From Bacteroidota bacterium (GTDB taxonomy: Bacteria; Bacteroidota; Bacteroidia; Flavobacteriales; Flavobacteriaceae), in NCBI GenBank assembly GCA_015767395.1, contig JADWMI010000036.1, positions 1 through 10,780 on the forward strand: a stretch of DNA of 10,780 bases, read 5' to 3'. The number at the start of each line of letters is the position of its first letter. Within the stretch, counting starts at the first letter, position 1. The notes below the pieces were generated by a model, which searched no databases, was not told the DNA's origin, and saw only the letters and a program-made list of their open reading frames with translations. The position numbers and the translations under genes were made by a program. Positions 1 to 6,079 of this stretch are shown here, one piece after another.

Positions 1-1
1 G

Positions 2-75
2 TAGCGTGATGCAGAATTGAACTGCAGACCTCCGGGTTATGAATCCGACGCTCTAACCAACTGAGCTACCACGCC
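2..75 (-). tRNA. tRNA-Met (anticodon CAU)
   Basis: Read on the minus strand, the segment folds into a complete 74-nt cloverleaf: acceptor GGCGTGG pairing with TCACGCT, D stem GCTC/GAGC, anticodon loop TTCATAA with CAU at 41-39, variable loop AGGTC, and T stem TGCAG/CTGCA around loop TTCAATT. The discriminator is A, and one C of a possible CCA is visible before the window edge. Position 1 pairs with 72 as G·U, unlike the C1 x A72 mismatch of bacterial initiators, and only two of the three initiator G-C pairs are present in the anticodon stem (pair 31-39 is A·C). It is therefore called an elongator Met tRNA. A tRNA-Ile with a CAU anticodon modified to lysidine is the alternative and cannot be excluded by eye. 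Confidence 0.93.
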
Positions 76-89
76 ATTTATGAAGGGTG

Positions 90-121
90 CAAATATAAAA
101 ATAAAATTTCTGTTGGTACAA
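90..121 (-). promoter_or_regulatory. Candidate promoter of the tRNA gene
   Basis: On the minus strand, TATATTTG (97-90) matches the Bacteroidota -7 consensus TAnnTTTG exactly. A TTG (121-119) lies 21 nt upstream, within the 17-23 nt spacing seen for this promoter class. The -7 box ends 14 nt before the tRNA 5' end at 75, a sensible position for a tRNA transcript with a short leader. This is pattern matching only. Confidence 0.5.
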
Positions 122-128
122 CTTTATT

Positions 129-158
129 TTGCTTATTTTTTTAATAATTTTAATTTTT
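129..158 (+). promoter_or_regulatory. Candidate promoter of the START-like gene
   Basis: TTG at 129-131, a 19-nt spacer and TAATTTTT at 151-158 match the Bacteroidota promoter pattern except for the last base of the -7 box (T instead of G). The implied leader before the ATG at 203 is about 40 nt. The surrounding sequence is very T-rich, so chance matches are likely. A competing pair (TTG at 113-115 with TATTTTTT at 134-141) also exists. Confidence 0.3.
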
Positions 159-202
159 TTTAAAAAGAATAATTCTATATATTGCCCCTTTAAAAATTAG
201 AG

Positions 203-586
203 ATGTCTGCAAAAATAAAATTTGAAATAGAATTCCCAATACACGCTACACCACGTATGTTATATCAATATTTTGGAACCCCTTCTGGACTTTCAGAATG
301 GTTTGCGGACAATGTGAATTCACGAGGAGAAGTGTATACGTTTATTTGGGACGGTTCTGAAGAGCAAGCGAAAGTATTACAAGAAAGACCTGAAGAAAAA
401 ATAAAATTTAAATGGTTAGAGGATGAAGACCCTAAATCTTATTTTGAATTTAGACTTGAAATTGATGATATAACAAAAGATGTTTCTTTAATAGTTACAG
501 ATTTTGCTGAAGAGGATGAAATTGAAGAGGCTAAAATGTTTTGGCAAAATCAAATAGATGAACTTAAGCATACAATTGGAGCTTAA
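203..586 (+). CDS. START-like / SRPBCC domain protein
   Basis: The 127-residue protein is a single small START-like (Bet v 1/AHSA1-type helix-grip) domain. After an opening beta strand (KIKFEIEFPIHA) comes the helix and turn with SGLSEWFADNV (about residues 28-38), typical of this superfamily. Alternating strands follow, such as VYTFIWDG and KIKFKWLEDE, and the protein ends with a long amphipathic helix from about residue 106 (EEAKMFWQNQIDELKHTI). There is no signal peptide, so it should be cytoplasmic. Proteins of this size and pattern are widespread in Bacteroidota and have no established function; the fold usually encloses a hydrophobic ligand pocket. The protein is acidic. The ATG at 203 is the natural start because the domain begins at once. 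A strong terminator follows at 610-636, so the gene probably forms a single-gene unit. Confidence 0.9.
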   Translation: MSAKIKFEIEFPIHATPRMLYQYFGTPSGLSEWFADNVNSRGEVYTFIWDGSEEQAKVLQERPEEKIKFKWLEDEDPKSYFEFRLEIDDITKDVSLIVTDFAEEDEIEEAKMFWQNQIDELKHTIGA

Positions 587-609
587 TTATTAGTATAAAA
601 CAGTTATAT

Positions 610-636
610 AACCTTGAAGCGATTCAAGGTTTTTTT
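610..636 (+). terminator. Rho-independent terminator after the START-like gene
   Basis: A perfect 9-bp stem (AACCTTGAA at 610-618 with TTCAAGGTT at 623-631) closes a GCGA tetraloop of the GNRA class and runs into a tract of seven T (630-636). It lies 23 nt after the stop codon at 584-586. The downstream aminotransferase frame extends back into this hairpin through a TTG codon at 614, which argues that the extension is not translated. Confidence 0.9.
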
Positions 637-647
637 ATGTAATTTTG
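614..647 (+). promoter_or_regulatory. Candidate promoter of the aminotransferase gene
   Basis: TAATTTTG at 640-647 is an exact match to the Bacteroidota -7 box and sits just after the T-tract of the preceding terminator. A TTG at 614-616 is 23 nt upstream, at the upper limit of the usual spacing, and lies inside the terminator stem. Transcription would begin around 652-655 and give a leader of only about 10 nt before the ATG at 665. The -7 box is convincing; the -33 element is doubtful. Confidence 0.5.
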
Positions 648-664
648 TGATTGAAAAATTAAAG

Positions 665-1483
665 ATGATAAATTTAAACGGCCAAATAGTAAGTGAATCT
701 GAGAAAATATTTAATGCAAATAACAGGGCATTAAAATACGGTGATGCGCTGTTTGAGACGGTTAAAGTAGAAAATTTGAACATTCAATATTTAGAAGATC
801 ATTATTTTAGATTAATGGCTTCTATGAGAATGTTAAGAATGGAGATTCCAATGAATTTTACTATGGAATTTTTTGAAAATGAACTTCAAAAGACAGTTGA
901 GGCTAACGATTTAAAAAGTGCTAGATTAAGAATTACTGTTTTTAGAAAAGATGGAGGTTTCTATAATCCTGCTACTAACCAAATCGATTTTGTTATTGAA
1001 GCCTCCGTTTTAAAAAATGAAATTAAGGAGAATTATACGTTGGATTTGTTCAAAGATTACTTTATTTATTCGGGATTATTGTCGACCGTTAAAACGACCA
1101 ATAAATTAACCAATGTTTTAGCGAGTATTTATGCTTCAGAAAATAATTTGGACAATTGTATTTTATTAAATGAAAAAAAACATGTAGTTGAAGCCATCAA
1201 TGGAAATGTTTTTTTAGTAAAAGGAGCAACGATTAAAACACCTTCAATTGGCGAGGGTTGTGTAAAAGGGATTGTTAGAAAGAAAATAATTGAAATACTT
1301 TTGAAGCACAAAGAATATACTATTGAAGAAACTGAAATCTCTCCATTCGAAATCCAAAAAGCTGATGAAATTTTTATAACCAATGCCATTGTTGGAATTC
1401 AACCAGTGACATCATATAGAAAAAGCAATTTTAAAACAACAATAACTCAAGAAATTGCAGAGGCGTTGAAAATATTAATTTAA
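665..1483 (+). CDS. Class IV PLP aminotransferase / aminodeoxychorismate lyase-like
   Basis: The 272-residue protein belongs to the fold-type IV PLP enzymes (branched-chain and D-amino-acid transaminases, 4-amino-4-deoxychorismate lyase PabC). Near the N-terminus it has NRALKYGDALFETVKV (about residues 20-35), the family's entry motif. The Schiff-base lysine is K143 in TVKTTNKLTNVLAS, and E176 in VVEAINGNVF is the conserved glutamate near the PLP ring nitrogen. The end carries ADEIFITNAIVGIQPV, the usual C-terminal motif. The substrate cannot be read from sequence; PabC-like lyase (folate synthesis) or an amino-acid transaminase are both possible. The ATG at 665 is preferred over the TTG at 614, which lies within the terminator hairpin and would add 17 residues not typical of the family. 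The 3' end overlaps the convergent yqgE gene by 9 bp. Confidence 0.9.
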   Translation: MINLNGQIVSESEKIFNANNRALKYGDALFETVKVENLNIQYLEDHYFRLMASMRMLRMEIPMNFTMEFFENELQKTVEANDLKSARLRITVFRKDGGFYNPATNQIDFVIEASVLKNEIKENYTLDLFKDYFIYSGLLSTVKTTNKLTNVLASIYASENNLDNCILLNEKKHVVEAINGNVFLVKGATIKTPSIGEGCVKGIVRKKIIEILLKHKEYTIEETEISPFEIQKADEIFITNAIVGIQPVTSYRKSNFKTTITQEIAEALKILI

Positions 1484-2032
1484 AGCAGGGTCTTCAGGGG
1501 CATTTGCCCAAATTTGGTAGTCTCCTCCAATTTCTAATAATTGCTTTCTCCAAAATTCATCGCTGTCAATTGAAAATAAATCCAAAAAATTATTTTCAAT
1601 AACAATCCAGCTCGATTCTTTCATTTCAATATTTAATTGCTCTTCTGACCAACCTGAATAACCAAGAAAAAAACGAATATCAGTATTGTTTATTTTGTTA
1701 TTTTGTAATAGCGTAGTTAATGTATCAAAATTACCACCCCAATATACATCATCTGAAATATGTATACTGTCAGGAATCAAGTTTGGTAATTTATGAATAA
1801 AATAAAGGTTTTCTTGTTCAACAGGACCGCCGTTATAAATAACAAAGTCACAATTAATTTCAGGAATCAAATCACTTAAAATAAAATCTGTTGGTTTGTT
1901 TAAAATAAAACCAATGCTTCCTTCTTCATTATGTTCTGTTAAGTAAATTACTGATCGGTTAAATGATTTATCATTTAATATGGAAGGTTCAGCAATTAAT
2001 AGTTTTCCTTTTGATGGATTTGTCTTTAACAT
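1475..2032 (-). CDS. yqgE: YqgE/AlgH family protein (DUF179)
   Basis: The 185-residue product matches the YqgE/AlgH family throughout. The signature opening GKLLIAEPSILNDKSFNRSV (residues 9-28) is followed by the GSIGFILNKP motif (38-47), YNGGPVEQENLYFIH (66-80) and GYSGWSEEQLNIEM (124-137), then the C-terminal WRKQLLEIGGDYQIWANAPE. Length is normal for the family. It has no signal peptide or membrane segment and should be cytoplasmic. The biochemical role of the family is unknown; AlgH was named for a regulatory effect on alginate production in Pseudomonas, which need not apply here. The gene is on its own, separated from the HU gene upstream by a terminator, and it meets the aminotransferase gene tail to tail with a 9-bp overlap. 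I found no convincing promoter in the short gap before its start. Confidence 0.95.
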   Translation of the reverse strand: MLKTNPSKGKLLIAEPSILNDKSFNRSVIYLTEHNEEGSIGFILNKPTDFILSDLIPEINCDFVIYNGGPVEQENLYFIHKLPNLIPDSIHISDDVYWGGNFDTLTTLLQNNKINNTDIRFFLGYSGWSEEQLNIEMKESSWIVIENNFLDLFSIDSDEFWRKQLLEIGGDYQIWANAPEDPALN

Positions 2033-2070
2033 AATCTTTCATTTGTTTAAATATAATAAAATTATGGTAT

Positions 2071-2102
2071 AAAAAAAACTCTCTAAATTTTTAGAGAGTT
2101 TT
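2071..2102 (-). terminator. Rho-independent terminator of the HU gene
   Basis: The inverted repeat AACTCTCTAAA / TTTAGAGAGTT spans about 2077-2100 with a minimal AT loop. On the minus strand it runs into eight T (the A-run at 2071-2078). It lies 26 nt past the HU stop codon. The plus strand also has a short T run after the stem, so weak function in the other direction is possible, but there is no plus-strand gene that would need it. Confidence 0.88.
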
Positions 2103-2127
2103 AAGTAATAAGATATAAGCTTATGTA

Positions 2128-2400
2128 TTAGTTTACAGCTTCGCTAAATCCAGCTCCTGCTTTAAACTTAACTACATTCTTAGCTGCAATATCAATAGCT
2201 TTTCCAGTTTGAGGGTTTCTTCCTGTTCTAGCTGCTCTTTTAGAGATAGACCAAGTTCCCCAACCTACTAATGCTACTTTTCCACCACCTTTAAGTGTTT
2301 TAGTTACATTGTCTGTTAATGATTCTAGAGCTGCTTTTGCTGCCGCTTTTGAAATGCCAGCATCAGCTGCCATAGCATCAATTAATTCTGATTTGTTCAT
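2128..2400 (-). CDS. hup: HU family DNA-binding protein
   Basis: At 90 residues this is a full-length, compact HU-type nucleoid protein. It has the N-terminal dimerisation helices ([15 protein letters not shown], then [19 protein letters not shown]), the hinge [13 protein letters not shown], and the DNA-binding arm [16 protein letters not shown] (about residues 54-69), whose proline P63 in RNPQTG intercalates between base pairs in the family. The end, [17 protein letters not shown], is also canonical. HU acts as a homodimer that bends DNA and compacts the nucleoid. Tryptophans replace the more common phenylalanines in the G-F-G-T-F segment, which appears usual in Flavobacteria. The gene is a single unit: its own consensus promoter lies at 2456-2485 and a strong terminator at 2071-2102. 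This fits an abundantly made protein. Confidence 0.97.
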   Translation of the reverse strand: MNKSELIDAMAADAGISKAAAKAALESLTDNVTKTLKGGGKVALVGWGTWSISKRAARTGRNPQTGKAIDIAAKNVVKFKAGAGFSEAVN

Positions 2401-2455
2401 AATTAAAATCTTAATTTTTTTGGTTAAACATTTTTTTTTGCGCTTAATAGCTTAA

Positions 2456-2485
2456 CAAAATTAGACGGAATAAGGGGTTGTGCAA
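2456..2485 (-). promoter_or_regulatory. Promoter of the HU gene (Bacteroidota type)
   Basis: On the minus strand, TTG (2485-2483), exactly 19 nt, and TAATTTTG (2463-2456) match the Bacteroidota primary-sigma consensus at every defined position with optimal spacing. The implied start of transcription is about 2448-2452, leaving a leader of about 50 nt that is A-rich and has no Shine-Dalgarno sequence before the ATG at 2400. It is the best promoter match in the window. Confidence 0.8.
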
Positions 2486-2558
2486 GTTTTTACTATAAAA
2501 TCTACTGATTTTGTTGATAAAATACATTAAATGTTAATAACGTTAGCTTTATTTTATG

Positions 2559-2579
2559 AAAAAAGGCTGTAACCCTCTT
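2559..2579 (-). terminator. Possible weak terminator after fmt
   Basis: On the minus strand, AAGAGG (2579-2574) can pair with CCTTTT (2566-2561) through six pairs including one G·U, around a 7-nt loop, and the T-run continues to 2559. It begins 12 nt past the fmt stop codon. The stem is short and uses most of the T-run, so it is a weak candidate. It is supported mainly by its position at the end of the operon and by the separate promoter of the HU gene just downstream. Confidence 0.35.
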
Positions 2580-2590
2580 AAAATATAGGT

Positions 2591-3535
2591 TTATTGAACC
2601 TTGGCATTGTCTTTAAAATCAAAACCGTTTAATAAACTTTTGCTATCCATTTTTCTTTTACCTGATAATTGCAAACTTTCAATGTTTATAAAACCATTGC
2701 TTACCGCTATTTTAATTTCACTTTTAGTAGTAATTAGCTTTCCTATATTATAATTATGATTTGTAATCTCTTTTTTTACATCATAAATTTTCAACTTAAT
2801 TTCATTACCGTTATTAATTAATGTAGTCCAAGCAGCCGGATACGGATTTAAACCACGTATTAAGTTGTAAATATTGGATAAAGAGTCTTCCCAGTTAATT
2901 TTGCAAGTATCATTAAATATTTTTGGCGCTGCTTTTTCCTCAATTTCCAGTTGTTTAAAGGTTTTGACTTCATCGTCCTTAATTAACTGAACCGTTTTTA
3001 CGACTAAATTACTTCCAACTTCCATTAAGGTATCGTGTAACCCTCCTAAAGTTTCATTATCTCCAATTAAAACTTCTTCTTGTAAAATAACATTTCCAGT
3101 ATCAATTTTCTCATCTATAAAAAAAGTTGAAACACCAGTTTTTGTTTCACCATTTATGATTGCCCAATTTATTGGGGCTGCACCTCTATATTCTGGTAAA
3201 AGAGAAGCATGTAAATTAAAGGTTCCAAATTCAGGCATTTGCCATACTATTTTTGGTAACATTCTAAATGCAACTACAATTTGTAAATTGGCCTTTAAGC
3301 TTTGAAGCGCTGTTAAAAATTCTTCGTTTTTTAAATTTAAAGGTTGTAAAATCGTTAAGTTATTTTCAACAGCATACTTTTTAACCGCAGATTGAGATAA
3401 TTTACGACCTCTTCCAGCAGGTTTGTCAGGAGCGGTAATTACACCAACTACGTTAAATTTTGCTTTTATTAAGGCGTCTAAAGTAGCAACAGCAAATTCA
3501 GGTGTGCCCATAAATACAATTCTCAAATCTCTCAT
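2591..3535 (-). CDS. fmt: Methionyl-tRNA formyltransferase
   Basis: Fmt transfers a formyl group from 10-formyltetrahydrofolate to initiator Met-tRNA in the cytoplasm. The 314-residue length is normal. The N-terminal Rossmann domain opens with LRIVFMGTPEFAV, followed by the loop ITAPDKPAGRGRKL (33-46) that contacts the tRNA acceptor in the family. The formyltransferase site is visible in FNLHASLLPEYRGAAPINWA: N107 and H109 with D145 (EKIDTG) form the expected Asn-His-Asp set. The C-terminal domain (about 205-314) contains the NLIRGLNPYPAAWT motif. It is the last gene of the operon: its ATG overlaps the recQ stop codon as ATGA, which suggests translational coupling. A CAU-anticodon tRNA lies in the same window but looks like an elongator, so it is not an obvious substrate. 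Confidence 0.97.
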   Translation of the reverse strand: MRDLRIVFMGTPEFAVATLDALIKAKFNVVGVITAPDKPAGRGRKLSQSAVKKYAVENNLTILQPLNLKNEEFLTALQSLKANLQIVVAFRMLPKIVWQMPEFGTFNLHASLLPEYRGAAPINWAIINGETKTGVSTFFIDEKIDTGNVILQEEVLIGDNETLGGLHDTLMEVGSNLVVKTVQLIKDDEVKTFKQLEIEEKAAPKIFNDTCKINWEDSLSNIYNLIRGLNPYPAAWTTLINNGNEIKLKIYDVKKEITNHNYNIGKLITTKSEIKIAVSNGFINIESLQLSGKRKMDSKSLLNGFDFKDNAKVQ

Positions 3536-5430
3536 TTAAAATGAAGTTTAAATTTATTTTGCGAAGTTATTGTTATTTTATTTTTTTCTAACAGTATTTT
3601 CAATGAATTTAATAGTTCCTTTTCAGAAAAACTTAAAATAGTTGAGAGTTCTTTGGAAGATAGTGGTTGCTTTTTTAAGGCTTCTAAAATTTGAGTTACA
3701 ACAACTTTAATATCGTTTGGTTTAGAGGCTTTGCTTACGCAAACATCACATTTGCCACAAGGCGTCGTACTAGTTTCATCGAAATAAGCGAGTAATTGAA
3801 CGGATCTACAAATCTTGTTGTTTTCAATAAAAGAAATAACCGACTTTAATTTTTCATGCTTTAAATTATTTTGCCTTTCAATATTTTTTGAAATACGATT
3901 TATAGTGTATTCATCCTCTCTAATAACTAAAAAAGTTAGTTTAGAAGTGGTATCAGCATATGAATAATTAAGGATTCCTAGCGAATGCAACTCTTTTAAA
4001 TTTTCAATAACATCCTTTTTTTTGATGTTTAATTTTTTAGCAATTATTAATTCATTGATAATAGTAAAATGCTCAAAAATTCCGCCATAACTTCTTAAAA
4101 TGAGTTGAATCAAATTGGTTTTTGAAGTGTTGTCTTCTAAATAGTTAAACAGCTTTTGGTTGCTAATTAAAAATTTAAGGGAAGATTTTTTATTGTAATT
4201 CTCATCCAATAAAATAATATTTTCTCGTTCTAATACTTTTATAGCATTGTAAGTTTGTAATATGTTGAGTTGGTATTTAGCGCAAAATTCTTGCAATGAA
4301 AAATTGAAAGAGCTAAGGGGTAGTTCACCTAATGAAATAGCATGAAACTGATTCAAATTAAAATAAATGCGCTTAATAAACTTTGTTGAGGCAAGGTTGG
4401 AATTAAACTTGGTTTCTGTTTCAAATAGACTCGATTTATTGGATAATAATAAAGAGTATGAATCTTTTCCGTCTCTACCTGCTCTTCCTGATTCTTGAAT
4501 AAAATTTTCTAAACTATTGGGAATATTAATATGAATAACAGCCCTCACATTGGCTTTGTCAATTCCCATTCCAAAAGCATTGGTTGCTACCATAACAGGG
4601 GTTTTGTCGCTCATCCAATTGCTAAATGCTTCATTTTTTTCATTAGTAGACAAACCGCCATGGTAAAAGCTACTTTTAAAATTATTACGCTTTAAAAAAT
4701 CACTTACCTCTTTTGTTTGTTTTCGGTTGTTAGTGTAAACAATAACACTTTCGTTTAGTTTATTTAATATTTGAAGTAATTTTCCATATATATCTTCAGT
4801 AGTGATTACATGAAATGCTAAATTTTTCCTTTGAAATGATTTTTTAAAAATGGTGGCGTTTTCAATTTCTAAATTGTGCTGAATATCGTCCAATACTTTT
4901 TGAGTAGCTGTAGCTGTTAAAGCAATAGTTGTTGCTTCTGGCTGTAATTCTTTAAGTATTTTTAATTCAAGATATGAAGGTCTAAAATCATGTCCCCATT
5001 CAGATATGCAATGGGCTTCATCAATTGCAATAAGCGAAACGTTTAATTGTTTAATTTTATCTTGAATAAATTTTGATTGTAATTTTTCAGGTGAAAGATA
5101 TAAAAATTGAATGCCTCCAAACTGGAGATTGTCAAAAGCAACCACTATTTCATCTTGTGATAATTGAGATGTTAAGGCAATGGCTTTGATGTTTTTTTCT
5201 TTTAAACTGTTTACTTGGTCTTTAATTAAAGCAATTAGGGGCGAAATCACAATACAAACACCTTCTAAAAGTAGCGCAGGAACTTGATAGCAAATTGATT
5301 TTCCACCACTTGTTGGCAATAGAACTACTGTGTCTTCACCCTTTAATACTGTATTTATAATGGCTTCTTGGGGATCTCTAAATTGTGAATGTTGCCAATA
5401 TTTTATAAGTATTTCTTGAGGTGTTTCCAT
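3532..5430 (-). CDS. recQ: RecQ family ATP-dependent DNA helicase
   Basis: This 632-residue superfamily 2 helicase unwinds DNA 3' to 5' in repair and recombination. The core carries the RecQ motif 0 region (FRDPQEAI, 17-24), Walker A PTSGGKS (39-45), the DEAH box in LIAIDEAHCISEWGHDFRPS (133-152), motif III LTATAT (171-176), ATNAFGMGIDKANVRAVIH (282-300) and motif VI ESGRAGRDG (313-321). A Cys4 zinc site is present: C541, C558, C561, C564 in CRSVQLLAYF...PCGKCDVC. A short winged-helix-like segment then ends the protein, and no HRDC domain is evident. About 220 residues separate motif VI from the zinc site, against roughly 55-60 in E. coli RecQ; this stretch looks helical with winged-helix-like segments. 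Its start overlaps the previous gene's stop as TAATG, and its stop overlaps fmt. Confidence 0.96.
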   Translation of the reverse strand: METPQEILIKYWQHSQFRDPQEAIINTVLKGEDTVVLLPTSGGKSICYQVPALLLEGVCIVISPLIALIKDQVNSLKEKNIKAIALTSQLSQDEIVVAFDNLQFGGIQFLYLSPEKLQSKFIQDKIKQLNVSLIAIDEAHCISEWGHDFRPSYLELKILKELQPEATTIALTATATQKVLDDIQHNLEIENATIFKKSFQRKNLAFHVITTEDIYGKLLQILNKLNESVIVYTNNRKQTKEVSDFLKRNNFKSSFYHGGLSTNEKNEAFSNWMSDKTPVMVATNAFGMGIDKANVRAVIHINIPNSLENFIQESGRAGRDGKDSYSLLLSNKSSLFETETKFNSNLASTKFIKRIYFNLNQFHAISLGELPLSSFNFSLQEFCAKYQLNILQTYNAIKVLERENIILLDENYNKKSSLKFLISNQKLFNYLEDNTSKTNLIQLILRSYGGIFEHFTIINELIIAKKLNIKKKDVIENLKELHSLGILNYSYADTTSKLTFLVIREDEYTINRISKNIERQNNLKHEKLKSVISFIENNKICRSVQLLAYFDETSTTPCGKCDVCVSKASKPNDIKVVVTQILEALKKQPLSSKELSTILSFSEKELLNSLKILLEKNKITITSQNKFKLHFK

Positions 5431-5963
5431 TATTTTATTGATGCTAAAATAAAATCAACGCGCTCTTCAACGGTTCCTGTTGGTACTTCTATAATAAGGT
5501 AACCTAATTTTTTGTAGGCATTCTCTAGATGGTTATGTATCGCTAGGGCTTGCTCAAAATTTTCATATCGCTCATTGTCAGAAATGTAAATTTCTTCCCA
5601 GGGAGGCATTAAAAAAATATACTGATAACGGTAAAATTTGCTTTTTTGAATATAGGTATCCGGATAATCTACACCAATGTAATTCATATAGGAATGAACA
5701 TCAGGTATGCCACGGTCGAAAAATGCCATTTCACTGTTTTTTTGCTCTGTTTCAATGTACTGATTGATGCGTCCTTCTAATAGTAATTCACTAAACAATA
5801 ACGGTTTTGTTAAAAATAATTGTTCTATTCCATTTTCACGAGCGTTTAAAGTTACAGCTCTTGAAATTTCAGGAATACACATAAAATTTCGTTTAGCTAA
5901 GGCTTCAATTACAGTAGATTTACCTGTGCCGGGGCCACCCGTGATCACAATTTTTGTTTGCAT
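5430..5963 (-). CDS. AAA_28-type P-loop NTPase, possible kinase
   Basis: The 177-residue protein is a small single-domain P-loop NTPase. Walker A is GGPGTGKST (residues 9-17). A hydrophobic strand leads to FFDRGIPD (81-88), which resembles the Walker B/DRx motif of nucleoside-kinase-like enzymes. IFLMPPW (116-122) and NERYE (130-134) follow, the latter a plausible lid arginine. The arrangement fits the AAA_28 family, related to the kinase part of NadR-like proteins; members are often annotated only as ATPase. The natural substrate is unknown, and the fold suggests phosphoryl transfer to a small molecule more than AAA+ remodelling. No transmembrane or signal segment is seen. It heads the operon with recQ and fmt, and its stop TAA shares one base with the recQ ATG. 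The Walker motif starts at residue 9, so the ATG at 5963 is the only sensible start. Confidence 0.88.
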   Translation of the reverse strand: MQTKIVITGGPGTGKSTVIEALAKRNFMCIPEISRAVTLNARENGIEQLFLTKPLLFSELLLEGRINQYIETEQKNSEMAFFDRGIPDVHSYMNYIGVDYPDTYIQKSKFYRYQYIFLMPPWEEIYISDNERYENFEQALAIHNHLENAYKKLGYLIIEVPTGTVEERVDFILASIK

Positions 5964-5967
5964 TTCA

Positions 5968-5975
5968 CAAAAATA
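5968..5975 (-). promoter_or_regulatory. Possible -7 box for the NTPase-recQ-fmt operon
   Basis: TATTTTTG on the minus strand matches TAnnTTTG exactly, but it ends only 4 nt before the ATG at 5963. Transcription from it would start at or next to the start codon and give a leaderless or nearly leaderless mRNA. There is no TTG at the expected distance (TAG at spacing 19). A second, imperfect -7 (AAATTTTG, 6039-6032) lies further upstream and would give a normal leader. Confidence 0.25.
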
Positions 5976-6009
5976 ACTTATTAGCTAAATTTAACTAAAA
6001 ATAATCTTG

Positions 6010-6017
6010 TAATTTTG
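6010..6017 (+). promoter_or_regulatory. -7 box of the DUF493 gene
   Basis: TAATTTTG is identical to the -7 box of the HU promoter. It would place the transcript start near 6022-6025 and leave a leader of about 55 nt before the ATG at 6080. I see no TTG at 17-23 nt upstream, so the -33 element is missing or degenerate. Confidence 0.5.
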
Positions 6018-6038
6018 TCATTTAATATTAACAAAATT
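6011..6038. repeat. 8-bp inverted repeat in the divergent promoter region
   Basis: AATTTTGT (6011-6018) and ACAAAATT (6031-6038) are perfect inverted copies separated by 12 nt, centred between the divergent NTPase and DUF493 genes. The left arm overlaps the plus-strand -7 box, and the right arm contains an imperfect -7 box for the minus strand. It may be an operator or simply two facing promoter elements. In AT-rich sequence, chance cannot be ruled out. Confidence 0.4.
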
Positions 6039-6079
6039 TTTGTGTTTTTTTGATGCAAAGACCTACAAACAAGCAAAAG

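Noticed and set aside
614..664. N-terminal extension of the aminotransferase from a TTG codon
   Set aside because: The TTG lies inside the terminator stem, and the first 17 residues do not resemble the family's N-terminus.
1129..1389. Minus-strand open frame of 86 codons inside the aminotransferase gene
   Set aside because: It lies wholly antisense to a well-supported gene, has no recognisable motif, and its amino-acid make-up is that of a shadow frame.
2401..2455. A-rich HU leader considered as a riboswitch or structured regulator
   Set aside because: It is a short, low-complexity A/T stretch without a stable hairpin or any known aptamer pattern.
5764..5976. Plus-strand open frame of 70 codons opposite the NTPase gene
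   Set aside because: It is antisense to the Walker A region of a convincing P-loop protein and shows no family features.
6050..6079. N-terminal extension of the DUF493 protein from TTG 6050 or ATG 6053
   Set aside because: The extra residues precede the typical MSD-type start and reduce the leader; the ATG at 6080 is more consistent with the family.
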